A stretch of 64,000 nucleotides of DNA from the NCBI RefSeq assembly GCF_020523825.1, contig NZ_JAJALK010000010.1, forward strand, positions 62,001 through 126,000, written 5' to 3'. The stretch's first letter is position 1. Each line of letters begins with the position of its first letter. Shown piece after piece: positions 36,676 to 45,506 of this stretch. Under the pieces are notes generated by a model. That model was not told where the DNA came from. It was given only the letters and a program-made list of their open reading frames with translations, and made no database searches. Source of the DNA: Methylobacterium brachiatum (GTDB taxonomy: Bacteria > Pseudomonadota > Alphaproteobacteria > Rhizobiales > Beijerinckiaceae). The position numbers and the translations under genes are program-made.

Positions 36676-39594
36676 ATGCCGAAGCTCGCACGGCCGGAAC
36701 TCAAGACACCCTTGCGCATCCTCGCCCTCCTCCTGACCCTGGTCGGTGCCCTGTCGCTGGCCGTCTCGGCGAGCGCTCCGGCCCTGGCCGTCGAGGCGGT
36801 GCGCGTCACCCTCGACGCGCCGGTGATCGACCTGACCACCGCGATCGAGCGCTACCGCTCGGACGGGGACCTGATCCAGATCTCGACGGCGCCGGGCAAG
36901 GACGGCATCGTCCGCCGCATCGTCGTGAAGGCGCGCGATGCCGGCGCCCGGCCCGACTGGATCGTGTTCGCGCTCACCAACGACACCGACGAGCAGATCG
37001 ACCGCATCCTGGTGGCGCCGCATTTCCGGCTGGTGGATTCCGGGGTGATCTGGCCCGATCTCGGCGGCTCGCGGATCGCCGCCATCACGGCGAGCCAGGG
37101 CATCCGCCCGGAGCGCGACGAGAACCCGGAAGCCGACCAGTTCACCATCACGCTGGATCCCGGCACGACCGTCACCTACGTCGCCGAGCTGCGCGGCCCC
37201 AACGTGCCGCAGCTGCACCTGTGGGATCAGGACGCCTATCGCCGCAAGACCGCCGGCCTGACCCTGTACAAGGGCATCATCATCGGCATCAGCGGGCTGC
37301 TGGCCCTGTTCCTGACCATCGTGTTCGTGGTCAAGGGGGCGATCATCTTCCCGGCCGCCGCGGCTCTGGCCTGGTCGGTGCTGGCCTATGCCTGCATCGA
37401 TTTCGGCTTCCTGCAGCGGGTCTTTCCCGTCACCGAGCTCGCCGAGCGGGTCTACCGGGCCTCCGCCGAGGCGGTGCTCGGGGCGACGCTGCTGGTGTTC
37501 CTGTTCGCCTACCTGAACCTCGCCCGCTGGCACGTGCGCTACAGCCACGTGGCGTTCTTCTGGCTCGCCTTCCTGGCGGGCCTCGTCGGCCTGGCGGTGT
37601 TCGACCCGCCCGTGGCGGCCGGGGTGGCGCGCATCTCCATCGCGGCCGTGGCCGGGATCGGCCTTCTGCTGATCGTCTACCTCGCCGCCCATAACGGCTA
37701 CGACCGCGCCATCCTGCTGGTGCCGACCTGGCTGCTGCTGGTGGTCTGGGTCACGGCCGCCGGCTTCGCGGTGACCGGCCAGATCGGCAGCGACCTTGTG
37801 CAGCCGGCCCTGATCGGCGGCCTCGTGCTGATCGTGATGCTGATCGGCTTCACGGTTCTCCAGCACGCCTTCGCGGGCGGCGGTCTCAGCCACGCCCTGG
37901 TCTCGGACACCGAGCGGCGGGCCCTGGCGCTCACCGGCGCGGGCGACGTGGTGTTCGACTGGGACGTGCCCGCCGACCGGGTCTTCGCCGGCCCCGAGAT
38001 CGAGGCCCAGCTCGGCCTGCCCCGGGGCACCCTGGAGGGCCCGGCGACGAACTGGCTCGGCACGCTCCACCCGTTCGACGTGGAGCGCTACTCGGCGGCC
38101 CTCGACACGGTGATCGAGGAGCGGCGCGGGCGCATCGTCCACGATTTCCGCCTGCGCTCGGCCGCCGGCACCTATTTCTGGTACCGGCTGAAGGCGCGGC
38201 CGGTCATCGGCGCCGACGGCGAGGTGATCCGCGTGGTCGGCACCATCGCGGACGTCACCGAGATCAAGACCGCCGAGGAGCGCCTGCTCCACGACGCCGT
38301 GCATGACAGCCTGACCGGCCTGCCCAACCGCGAGCTGTTCGGCGACCGCCTCGACGCGGCTCTGGCCTTCGCGGGCCAGGACCAGCGCCTCCGGCCCACC
38401 GTGATCGTGCTCGATGTCGACCGGTTCAAAGGCATCAACGACGCCATCGGCCTCTCGGCGGGCGATTCGATCCTGCTGACCCTGTCCCGCCGGCTCGGCC
38501 GCCTGCTGCGGCCGCAGGACAGCCTGGCCCGGATCTCCAGCGACGAATTCGCCGTGATCCTGCTGTCCGAGCGCGACCCCGACCGGATCCTGGCCTTTGC
38601 CGAGATGATCCGGCGCGCCATCGCCACGCCGATCACCTATGCCGACCGGGAGATCTTCCTCACGGTCTCGATCGGGCTCGCCCTCTACGAGGCCGGCGCC
38701 AACCTGAAGCGCGACGAGGTGTTCAAGAGCGCCGAGATCGCCATGATCCAGGCCAAGCGCAACGGCGGCGACCGCATCGAGGTGTTCCGCGCCCATATGC
38801 GCACCGACCGCTCCGACCGGCTGATGCTGGAGAGCGACCTGCGCAAGGCGATCGAGCGCAACGAACTCCGGGTGCTGTTCCTGCCGGTGGTCCGCCTTGA
38901 GGACCGCACTGTGGCGGGGTTCGAGACCGTCTTGCGCTGGGACCATCCGAAGCTCGGTCGGATCCCGGCCTCGACCTTCATGCCGCTCGCCGAGGAGAGC
39001 GGCTTCGTGGTCAATCTCGGCATCTTCGCCCTCGAGCGCACCGCCCTGGAACTCGCCGCCTGGCAGCGCTCCCTCGAGGTCGAGCCGCCGATCTTCGCGG
39101 CCTGCAACCTGTCCTCGCGCCAGCTCCTGCGCCACGACCTGCTGCACGACGTGAAGACCGTGCTGGCCCGCTCCGGGGCCCTGCCCGGCTCGCTCAAGCT
39201 GGAATTCAGCGAGAGCCTGGTGATGGAGAACCCGGAATACGCCGCCCAGATGCTGGCCCGGATCCACGACCTCGGGGCCGGCCTGTGCCTGTCGGATTTC
39301 GGCACCGGCTACTCGGCCCTGTCCTACCTCCAGCGCTTCCCGTTCGACACGATCAAGGTCGACGCCACCTTCGTGCGCCAGATCGGCACCGGCCAGACCG
39401 CCATCCTGCGCTCGATCGTCCGGATGGCGAGCGAGTTGAACCTTGCCATCGTGGCGGAGGGCTGCGAATCCGAGAGCGACGCCCAGGCGCTGGCCGGCCT
39501 CGGCTGCGAATACGCCCTTGGCCCCGCCTTCGGCGAGCCGATGACCATGCTCCAGGCCCGCCAGATCGTCGGCGCCGCGCCCGAAGCCGCCTGA
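36676..39594 (+). CDS. 7TM-PAS-GGDEF-EAL protein with degenerate catalytic motifs
   Basis: A 972-residue membrane protein. Signal anchor at about 14-38, extracytoplasmic domain (about 40-205), then some seven TM helices (about 208-420; KGIIIGISGLLALFLTIVFV is the first), a PAS domain (about 430-540), GGDEF (about 545-700) and EAL (about 720-965). In the GGDEF domain the signature reads ARISSDEFAVILL, SSDEF for GGDEF. In the EAL domain the opening reads GFETVLRWDHPKLG, ETV for EAL, and LCLSDFGTGYSALSYLQRF has SD where the metal-binding DD is expected; NLSSRQL and IVAEGCE are kept. It is probably a weak or inactive enzyme and could act as a c-di-GMP receptor coupled to its extracytoplasmic sensor. 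A globin gene follows 69 bp downstream. ATG 36676 precedes the signal anchor. Confidence 0.9.
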   Translation: MPKLARPELKTPLRILALLLTLVGALSLAVSASAPALAVEAVRVTLDAPVIDLTTAIERYRSDGDLIQISTAPGKDGIVRRIVVKARDAGARPDWIVFALTNDTDEQIDRILVAPHFRLVDSGVIWPDLGGSRIAAITASQGIRPERDENPEADQFTITLDPGTTVTYVAELRGPNVPQLHLWDQDAYRRKTAGLTLYKGIIIGISGLLALFLTIVFVVKGAIIFPAAAALAWSVLAYACIDFGFLQRVFPVTELAERVYRASAEAVLGATLLVFLFAYLNLARWHVRYSHVAFFWLAFLAGLVGLAVFDPPVAAGVARISIAAVAGIGLLLIVYLAAHNGYDRAILLVPTWLLLVVWVTAAGFAVTGQIGSDLVQPALIGGLVLIVMLIGFTVLQHAFAGGGLSHALVSDTERRALALTGAGDVVFDWDVPADRVFAGPEIEAQLGLPRGTLEGPATNWLGTLHPFDVERYSAALDTVIEERRGRIVHDFRLRSAAGTYFWYRLKARPVIGADGEVIRVVGTIADVTEIKTAEERLLHDAVHDSLTGLPNRELFGDRLDAALAFAGQDQRLRPTVIVLDVDRFKGINDAIGLSAGDSILLTLSRRLGRLLRPQDSLARISSDEFAVILLSERDPDRILAFAEMIRRAIATPITYADREIFLTVSIGLALYEAGANLKRDEVFKSAEIAMIQAKRNGGDRIEVFRAHMRTDRSDRLMLESDLRKAIERNELRVLFLPVVRLEDRTVAGFETVLRWDHPKLGRIPASTFMPLAEESGFVVNLGIFALERTALELAAWQRSLEVEPPIFAACNLSSRQLLRHDLLHDVKTVLARSGALPGSLKLEFSESLVMENPEYAAQMLARIHDLGAGLCLSDFGTGYSALSYLQRFPFDTIKVDATFVRQIGTGQTAILRSIVRMASELNLAIVAEGCESESDAQALAGLGCEYALGPAFGEPMTMLQARQIVGAAPEAA

Positions 39595-39663
39595 TACAGG
39601 TTTCACCCGGTCCGAGCCGGGCTATAACCCCGCCGGGGGACAGGTCTTTCGGCAGGGGATGCG

Positions 39664-40077
39664 ATGACGCCCGATCAGGTCCGGCTCGTCCAGGACAGTT
39701 TCGCGAAGGTGCGGCCGATCGCCGGGACGGCGGCCGACCTGTTCTACGGGCGCCTGTTCGAGATCGCCCCGGAGGTCCGCCCGCTCTTCCCCGACGACAT
39801 GGCCGAGCAGAAGAAGAAACTGATGGCCATGCTGGGCCTGGCCGTGGCCAATCTCGGCCACCCGGAGACCGTGGCCCCGGCGATCCAGGAACTCGGGCGC
39901 AAGCACGTGGCCTACGGCACGCAGGCCGCCCATTACGCCCCGGTCGGCGCCGCGCTGCTCTGGACCCTGGAACAGGGCCTCGGCCCCGACTTCACCCCCG
40001 AGGTCCGCGAGGCCTGGACCGAGACCTACACGCTGGTGGCCGGGTTGATGAAGGGCGCGGCGGCGGAGGCCGCCTGA
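39664..40077 (+). CDS. single-domain bacterial globin
   Basis: A 137-residue globin. The fold is evident from VRLVQDSFAKVRPIAGTAAD, LFYGRLFEIAPEVRPLFPDD, MLGLAVANLGHPETVAPAIQ, GRKHVAYGTQAAHYAPVGAA (proximal His in KHVAYG) and ALLWTLEQGLGPDFTPEVRE. It resembles the Vitreoscilla-type or flavohemoglobin globin domain without a reductase partner. ATG 39664. It probably binds O2 or NO in the cytoplasm. Position directly after the c-di-GMP-domain protein could be an operon, but the genes have 69 bp between them. Confidence 0.92.
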   Translation: MTPDQVRLVQDSFAKVRPIAGTAADLFYGRLFEIAPEVRPLFPDDMAEQKKKLMAMLGLAVANLGHPETVAPAIQELGRKHVAYGTQAAHYAPVGAALLWTLEQGLGPDFTPEVREAWTETYTLVAGLMKGAAAEAA

Positions 40078-40179
40078 ATACCCTCGAATGCCGCCGATCG
40101 GTTTAAGCCCCCCTTAACCATGTCCGCGCAAGCTCCTGTTGACAGGCGGGCCCTCCGGCGCCCGTGAAGGGGATGGCGG

Positions 40180-40545
40180 ATGGCCGAGGCGGCGAGGCGT
40201 TACCAGCAGGCGGGCAGCTCGGATCTCGTGCGTCGTCTGATCGCCCGGCCGGTCCGGCTGGAGCAGCAGGCCCGGACGCGGCTGCCCCTGCCCGGCCAGG
40301 AGGCCCGCGGTCCCAGCGTCCCCCAGGACGACCTGCTCGCGGAATCGGACGAGGCCGACGAGATCGCCCGGCTCGAGACCGAGCTGCAGGTGATGAAGGC
40401 GGTGCTCCGGGCCCAGCGGCAGGAGGTCGAGGCCCTGCGGGCACAGCGCCAGCTCCTGACCGAATCCGCGGCGAGCGACGACGTCCGGGCGACCCGCGAG
40501 CGCTGGGCGTCCCTGGTCGACACGCTGCTGATCCGCGCCCGGTGA
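40180..40545 (+). CDS. 121-aa coiled-coil protein
   Basis: The start ATG 40180 has AAGGGG 8 bases upstream. The first 55 residues are basic and Pro-containing (LVRRLIARPVRLEQQARTRL); residues about 58-100 are an acidic/basic heptad region (ADEIARLETELQVMKAVLRA, QRQEVEALRAQRQLL) that should form a coiled coil. I recognise no family. Its TGA overlaps a GTG (40542-40544) in frame with the following gene, which suggests coupling, and argues for a functional pair with the reductase-like protein. Confidence 0.6.
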   Translation: MAEAARRYQQAGSSDLVRRLIARPVRLEQQARTRLPLPGQEARGPSVPQDDLLAESDEADEIARLETELQVMKAVLRAQRQEVEALRAQRQLLTESAASDDVRATRERWASLVDTLLIRAR

Positions 40546-40574
40546 TCCCTCTCCAGACCAAGCGGGGTACGGCC

Positions 40575-41498
40575 ATGGGCGCGCGCTGCTCGCTCGTCGT
40601 CAACGGCCGGTCGGTGCGCGTCTCGACCGGCGACACGCCACTCGAGGCGGCGCTCGCCGAAGGCATGATCGCGCCCGTCCAGGCGCAGCTCGCCAACCAG
40701 CTCGCCGGCCAGGGCAGCGCCGCGCCGTCGAGCCGCCGCCCGCCGGCCCGTCGCGCCCGGGCCGAGGCCCTGCGGCCGAGCCTGCCCGGCGCCCCGATCC
40801 AGGGCCAGGAGGAGGCCCCGCCCCCGCCGGTGGCGATCCGCAAGGGCACCGTCTCGGAGATCCGCCGGCTCTGCCCCGGCATCGTCGAGGTGGTGGCCAC
40901 CCTGACCCGGCGCCCGAACCTCGAACCGGGCCACCAGGCCCTCGTCACCTTCGCGGGCCTGCCCGCGATGACCCTGTCCCCGACCCTGCGGATCGACGGC
41001 TCGGCCGAGATCAACGAGGCGGTGTTCCACATCCCCCGCGATCCCGAGGGCGGCCCGGTCGACGCGATCCGCCTCGACCAGCCGGTGCGCCTGAAGGGCC
41101 CCGTCGGCCGCGGCCAGTACCGGCCCGGCGGCGGGCGCCTCGTGCTGGTGGCGGCCGGGGCCGGCTTCGGCCCGATCTGGGCGATCGCCCGGGCGGCCCG
41201 CTATATCGAGCCCGCCCGCGAGATGGCCCTGGCGGTGGGCGCCCGCGACGCCCTCGACCTCTACATGCGCGAGAGCCTGGACTGGCTGCGCTGCACCGGC
41301 GTCGGCCGGATCGTGCTCTGCGCCGATCGCGGCCGCCAGCGTCCGCCGGACGTGCGGTCCGGGCCGCTCACCGCCCACCTGCCGAGCCTGCGCGCCACCG
41401 ACGTCGTCCACGTGGCCGGCGACATCGCCACGGTCGGCGCCGTGCAGGTGCTCGCCGCCTCCGTGGGCGCGCGCTGCTACCCGATCGTGCTCGACTGA
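40575..41498 (+). CDS. ferredoxin-reductase-like protein lacking the 2Fe-2S cysteines
   Basis: About 307 residues. The N-terminal 35 residues (CSLVVNGRSVRVSTGDTPLE) have the strand pattern of a plant-type ferredoxin but lack the CxxxxCxxC ligands. A Pro/Arg-rich linker (about 45-85) follows. The C-terminal two thirds resemble the FAD and NAD-binding halves of oxygenase reductases: VATLTRRPNLEPGHQALVTF, VRLKGPVGRGQYRPGGGRLV, LVAAGAGFGPIWAIARAARY, MRESLDWLRCTGVGRIVLCA. The canonical RxYS flavin motif is not visible at its expected place (LSPTLRIDG instead). It may have lost redox activity. I use ATG 40575; GTG 40542, overlapping the previous stop, is an alternative. Function unknown. Confidence 0.7.
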   Translation: MGARCSLVVNGRSVRVSTGDTPLEAALAEGMIAPVQAQLANQLAGQGSAAPSSRRPPARRARAEALRPSLPGAPIQGQEEAPPPPVAIRKGTVSEIRRLCPGIVEVVATLTRRPNLEPGHQALVTFAGLPAMTLSPTLRIDGSAEINEAVFHIPRDPEGGPVDAIRLDQPVRLKGPVGRGQYRPGGGRLVLVAAGAGFGPIWAIARAARYIEPAREMALAVGARDALDLYMRESLDWLRCTGVGRIVLCADRGRQRPPDVRSGPLTAHLPSLRATDVVHVAGDIATVGAVQVLAASVGARCYPIVLD

Positions 41499-41536
41499 AC
41501 CCCGCAGTCCCGGCGCCCGGCCGAGCGGATTCCCCG

Positions 41537-42580
41537 ATGCTCCGCGTGCTCTGCCTCGGCTACAGCGTCACGGAGCTGCCGGGCTATGTCGAGCGGGCCA
41601 ACGCCCTCGCCGCGGCCGAGGGGCGGCCGGTCACCTTCCTGCGCAGCGGCTGGGGCGGGCATTCCCTGCCCGCGATCGCCTGCCTGATCGACGAGATCCT
41701 CGACGCGATCCCCTGCGACCACGTCCTGCTGGAGCTGTTCACCGGCAACGTCCGCTACTTCGACGGCGCGACGATGCGGGCCTATCTGGACGACATCCTG
41801 GCGGCGACGGCGCGCCGGAACCTGCCGGTGGCCTTCCTCAACCTCCACCAGGGCGGGGTCGATTACGCGGCCGAGCCCGTCGCCGGCCTGCTCGGCGCGT
41901 ACCGCGCCCTCTACGGCATCCCGTATCTCGATATCGCCGCCCCGGTGTCCGAAGCGGGGGCGGGCGACATCACCTACCTGCTGAAGGACGGGACCCATGT
42001 CGCCCCGGCCGGGGCCGAGCTCTACGGCACGCTGGTCTACGCCCTGATGCGGGCGCCGCCCCCGGGCCGCGCCTATCTCGACCGGTTCCGGGGCTTGCCG
42101 GTCCGGTTCGACTCGCTGCCCCTGCGCACCCTCCCCGGCCTGGAATGCGGGTTCGACCTGCGCCGCAACGGCATCCCGCTGCACTTCCTGGAGATTCCCG
42201 AGGGCGCGAGCGTCGAGATCCCGCTCGGGCGCCCGCGCCACGTGATCGGCCTGCTCGTGACCTACGGGCCGCGGGCGGGCACGCTGACGATCCGGGATCC
42301 GGCGCGCGGGCGGACCCGCGCGATCACCGCCTACGACGAAGTCTCGTATTACACGCGCTCGGTCTACCGCAGCGCCGTGTTCCCGGCCGCGCGGTCCCTG
42401 ACGATCACGCAGGAGGCCGCGCTGCCGGACATCGCCCTGCGCAAGGGCGAGCCGGACCGGGGCGCGCGGCTCGGGCGGGTGTCGCACATCTTCGTCCGGC
42501 GCCGGCTCGGGCTCGCCGAGCGCGTCGCGCTGCTCCGCCACCGGCTCTGGCGCCGGCTGAAGGGTTTCCGAAGGGCCTGA
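41537..42580 (+). CDS. SGNH/GDSL-fold hydrolase
   Basis: A 347-residue protein. Blocks of the SGNH fold are LRVLCLGYSVTELPGYVERA (Ser in GYSVTE), SGWGGHSLPAI (Gly), DHVLLELFTGNVRYFDGATM (Asn), and LKDGTHVAPAGAELYG (Asp-x-x-His). The C-terminal third (about 195-300; FDLRRNGIPLHFLEIPEGAS) looks like a beta-sandwich carbohydrate-binding or structural domain. No signal peptide is seen. It may deacetylate or acylate a glycan (inference). Its last residues and stop codon lie inside repeat copy 4. Confidence 0.75.
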   Translation: MLRVLCLGYSVTELPGYVERANALAAAEGRPVTFLRSGWGGHSLPAIACLIDEILDAIPCDHVLLELFTGNVRYFDGATMRAYLDDILAATARRNLPVAFLNLHQGGVDYAAEPVAGLLGAYRALYGIPYLDIAAPVSEAGAGDITYLLKDGTHVAPAGAELYGTLVYALMRAPPPGRAYLDRFRGLPVRFDSLPLRTLPGLECGFDLRRNGIPLHFLEIPEGASVEIPLGRPRHVIGLLVTYGPRAGTLTIRDPARGRTRAITAYDEVSYYTRSVYRSAVFPAARSLTITQEAALPDIALRKGEPDRGARLGRVSHIFVRRRLGLAERVALLRHRLWRRLKGFRRA

Positions 42581-42636
42581 GGCCCTTCGGCGGGGTGTCG
42601 GGGCAGGCCCCCGACTGCGGGCGAAGCCCGATAAGG
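42564..42636 (+). repeat. multi-hairpin intergenic repeat, copy 4
   Basis: Hairpin 1: CCGAAGGGCC (42568-42577) with GGCCCTTCGG (42581-42590), perfect 10 bp, loop TGA. That loop TGA is the SGNH stop codon (42578-42580). Hairpin 2: GTCGGGG with CCCCCGAC, 42598-42614. Hairpin 3 is shortened (CGGGC-GAA-GCCCG). Hairpin 4 is missing. It separates convergent genes. Confidence 0.8.
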
Positions 42637-42644
42637 CCGGGACG

Positions 42645-45185
42645 TCAGCTCAGGCGGACGCGCCAGATCTCCTCGGCGTATTCGCGCATCGACCGGTCGG
42701 ACGAGAACCACGCCATCCGGGCGGTGTTGCGGATCGCCTTGGCCCACCAGCCGCGCGGGTCGCGCCAGGCGGCGTCGATGGAGCGCTGCACCCGCCAGTA
42801 ATCGTCGAAATCGGCGGTGAGCAGGTACTGGTCGCGCTGGCGCAGGTCGTCGGTGAGCGGCCGGAACCGGCCCGGCTCCTCCGGCGAGAACCGCCCGGAG
42901 GCGATCATGTCGAGGGCGGCCGCCAGCCGCGGCGAGGCCTGGATCGCCGTCGCGGCGTAGCCCGGCTCGGCCTCGCGCGCCTGCACCCCGGCCGCGTCGA
43001 GGCCGAAGATGAAGATGTTGTCCGCCCCGACATGGTCGCGGATCTCGATATTGGCCCCGTCCAGCGTGCCGACCGTGAGCGCGCCGTTGAGGGCGAACTT
43101 CATGTTGCCGGTGCCCGACGCCTCCATGCCGGCGGTGGAGATCTGTTCCGACAGGTCGGCGGCCGGGATGATCGCCTCCGCCAGGCTCACCGAGTAGTTC
43201 GGCAGGAACACCACCTTCAGCCGGCCGGCGATGTCCGGATCGTCGTTCACCGCCTTGGCCACGTCGCAGGCGAGCTTGATGATCAGCTTGGCCCGCACGT
43301 AGCTCGGCGCCGCCTTGCCGGCGAAGATCTTCACCCGGGGCGTCCAGTCCCGGTGCGGCTCGGCCTTGATCGCCTGGTAGAGCGCCACCGTCTCGACGAC
43401 GTTGAGCAGCTGGCGCTTGTATTCGTGGATGCGCTTGACCTGGACGTCGAACAGCGCGTCCGGGTCGATGTCGGTGCCGGTGCGCTCGGCCACGAGCTTG
43501 GCGAGCGCCTCCTTGCGCTGCCGGCGCACGGCGGCGTAGCGCGCCACGAAGGCGGGATCCTCGGCATGGGCCTCGAGGCCCCGGAGCAGCTCGGGATCGT
43601 CGAGAACGCCCGCGCCCACCGTCTCCACGGCGAGCCGGGTGAGGCCCGGATTGGCGTTGTGGAGCCAGCGCCGGAAGGTGATGCCGTTGGTCTTGTTGAC
43701 GATCTTGTCCGGATCCAGGGCGTGCAGCGGCGCGAACACCGTGGACCGCATCAGGTCGGTGTGCAGCGCCGAGACGCCGTTGACCCGGCGGGAGCCGTGG
43801 AAGGCGAGGTGCCCCATCCGCACCCGGCGGCCATGGGCCTCGTCGATCAGCGAGATCGAGGCCAGGTAGGCGGCGTCCTGGTGGGCGGCGTCCTGGCGGC
43901 CGTGCTTGGCCTGCTCCTCGAGATGCATCCAGTTGATCAGGTAGATGATCTGCATGTGGCGCGGCAGCAGCCGCTCCATCAGCTCCACCGGCCAGGTCTC
44001 CAGCGCCTCGGGCAGCAGGGTGTGGTTGGTGTAGTTCAGCGTGTTGGTGGTGACGTGCCACGCATCCTCCCAGGAGAGGTCGTGGTCCTCCATCAGGATG
44101 CGCATCAGCTCCGGCACCGCGATCGCCGGGTGGGTGTCGTTGAGCTGGATCGCCGCGTGGTCCGGCAGGGACCGCACGTCGCCGCGCTCCGTGACGTGGC
44201 GGGCGATGAGGTCCTGAAGCGAGGCCGAGGTGAAGAAGTATTCCTGGCGCAGGCGCAGCTCCTGGCCGTCGGCCGAGGAATCGCTCGGGTAGAGCACCCG
44301 CGAGATCGCCTCGGCGCGCATGCGCGCCGCGACCGCGCCGACATGGTCGCCGCCGTTGAAGCGGGCGAGGTCGACGGGCTCGCCGGCCTCCGCCTTCCAC
44401 AGGCGCAGCCGGTTGACGTGGCGCCCGCGCCAGCCGACCACCGGGATGTCGTGGGCGACCGCCTGGACGGTCTCGGCCGGCTGCCAGTGGCGGCGGATCA
44501 CGCCCTCGCCGGGCGAGGACAGGGTGACGGTGCCGCCGAAGCCGATCCTGTAGGTCGCGTCGGGCCGGACGAACTCCCAGGGGTTGCCCTCCGCGAGCCA
44601 GGTCTCCGGCGCCTCGCGCTGCCAGCCGTCCTCGAAGGATTGGCGGAACAGGCCGTGGTCGTACCGGATGCCGTAGCCGATCGCCGGGATGCCGATGCTG
44701 GCCATGCTGTCCATGAAGCAGGCGGCGAGCCGCCCGAGCCCGCCATTGCCGAGCGCCGCGTCGGGCTCGGCATCCTGCACGGCGTCGAGATCGACCCCGA
44801 GCTCCCGGAGCGCCGCCCGGGTCGTCTCGGTGAGGCCGAGGTTGTTCATCGCGTCCGACATCAGCCGGCCGATCAGGAATTCGAGCGAGAGGTAGTAGAC
44901 CCGCTTGTTCGGCACGGCCTTCTCGGAGGCCATGCAGGCCGCCACGATCCGCTCGCGCAGGGCCAGCGCGGTGGCGGCGAACCAGTCGCGCGGACGGGCG
45001 TTCTCGGGCGTCCGGCCCAGCGCGAAGCTGAGCTTGGCGCGGATCGATTCCCGCAGGTCGACCACGGAATCGCCGGTCTGGGACAGGAGCGGCGCGGTCC
45101 AGGCGGCGGGGGCCGGGATCTGGGAAGCGCTGTCGTCGCGCGAGGCGTCCCGCGGGGCGGGCGGAGTGAGAACGTCGTTCAGCAC
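42645..45185 (-). CDS. glgP: glycogen/alpha-glucan phosphorylase
   Basis: An 846-residue PLP phosphorylase releasing glucose 1-phosphate from alpha-1,4-glucans. Seen: NKRVYYLSLEFLIGRLMSDA, DAALGNGGLGRLAACFMDSM, IPAIGYGIRYDHGLFRQSFE, LNDTHPAIAVPELMRILMED, HEYKRQLLNVVETVALYQAI and the PLP-Lys region GMEASGTGNMKFALNGALTV. Length matches E. coli GlgP (815-830 aa). I start at GTG 45185 with GGGGGA about 7 bases upstream; the longer upstream reading has no ribosome site and a cysteine-rich, unlikely N-terminus. It is divergent from a GH13 gene across 321 bp. In this locus it mobilises polymer made by GlgE/GlgA. Confidence 0.95.
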   Translation of the reverse strand: MLNDVLTPPAPRDASRDDSASQIPAPAAWTAPLLSQTGDSVVDLRESIRAKLSFALGRTPENARPRDWFAATALALRERIVAACMASEKAVPNKRVYYLSLEFLIGRLMSDAMNNLGLTETTRAALRELGVDLDAVQDAEPDAALGNGGLGRLAACFMDSMASIGIPAIGYGIRYDHGLFRQSFEDGWQREAPETWLAEGNPWEFVRPDATYRIGFGGTVTLSSPGEGVIRRHWQPAETVQAVAHDIPVVGWRGRHVNRLRLWKAEAGEPVDLARFNGGDHVGAVAARMRAEAISRVLYPSDSSADGQELRLRQEYFFTSASLQDLIARHVTERGDVRSLPDHAAIQLNDTHPAIAVPELMRILMEDHDLSWEDAWHVTTNTLNYTNHTLLPEALETWPVELMERLLPRHMQIIYLINWMHLEEQAKHGRQDAAHQDAAYLASISLIDEAHGRRVRMGHLAFHGSRRVNGVSALHTDLMRSTVFAPLHALDPDKIVNKTNGITFRRWLHNANPGLTRLAVETVGAGVLDDPELLRGLEAHAEDPAFVARYAAVRRQRKEALAKLVAERTGTDIDPDALFDVQVKRIHEYKRQLLNVVETVALYQAIKAEPHRDWTPRVKIFAGKAAPSYVRAKLIIKLACDVAKAVNDDPDIAGRLKVVFLPNYSVSLAEAIIPAADLSEQISTAGMEASGTGNMKFALNGALTVGTLDGANIEIRDHVGADNIFIFGLDAAGVQAREAEPGYAATAIQASPRLAAALDMIASGRFSPEEPGRFRPLTDDLRQRDQYLLTADFDDYWRVQRSIDAAWRDPRGWWAKAIRNTARMAWFSSDRSMREYAEEIWRVRLS

Positions 45186-45506
45186 GTGCAGGTCCCCCAA
45201 AGTCGGCTCCCTGGATGCTAGCGCCAGGGGTATCGTGGGCGGATTATCTCTTTTGATGGATTGCCACCGCGTGAACGGGCGGACATCCGAGCCCCGAAGC
45301 CGCGACTGTGCGGCCGGCTTCCGGGCGAAGTCGTGGCAGCGCCGCCCCGACCGGGGTGCGCGACTACGCGGCCAGAGATATGGCGCGACTACGTGACATT
45401 CTAGACACAACGGCCGGCCCGGCCAGCCCGCATCGCGCGCATCTGAGCCGTCGCCAGCGCGCGGCTCAGCGGTTAACCCTGCACCCGGGGATTCGCGAGG
45501 GGCAGC
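45186..45506. other. 321-bp divergent intergenic region between glgP and the GH13 gene
   Basis: No gene seen. An 11-bp direct repeat GCGCGACTACG occurs at 45358-45368 and 45383-45393, 25 bp start-to-start, which could be a paired operator. A weak palindromic stretch (CCGAAGCC...GGCTTCCGG) lies nearer glgP. Both promoters should be here. Confidence 0.45.

Noticed and set aside
35101..39606. 1501-codon minus-strand open frame
   Set aside because: It is antisense to the M16 and GGDEF/EAL genes; its composition (His/Arg/Asp/Gly-rich) and lack of domains mark it as a shadow of GC-rich codons.
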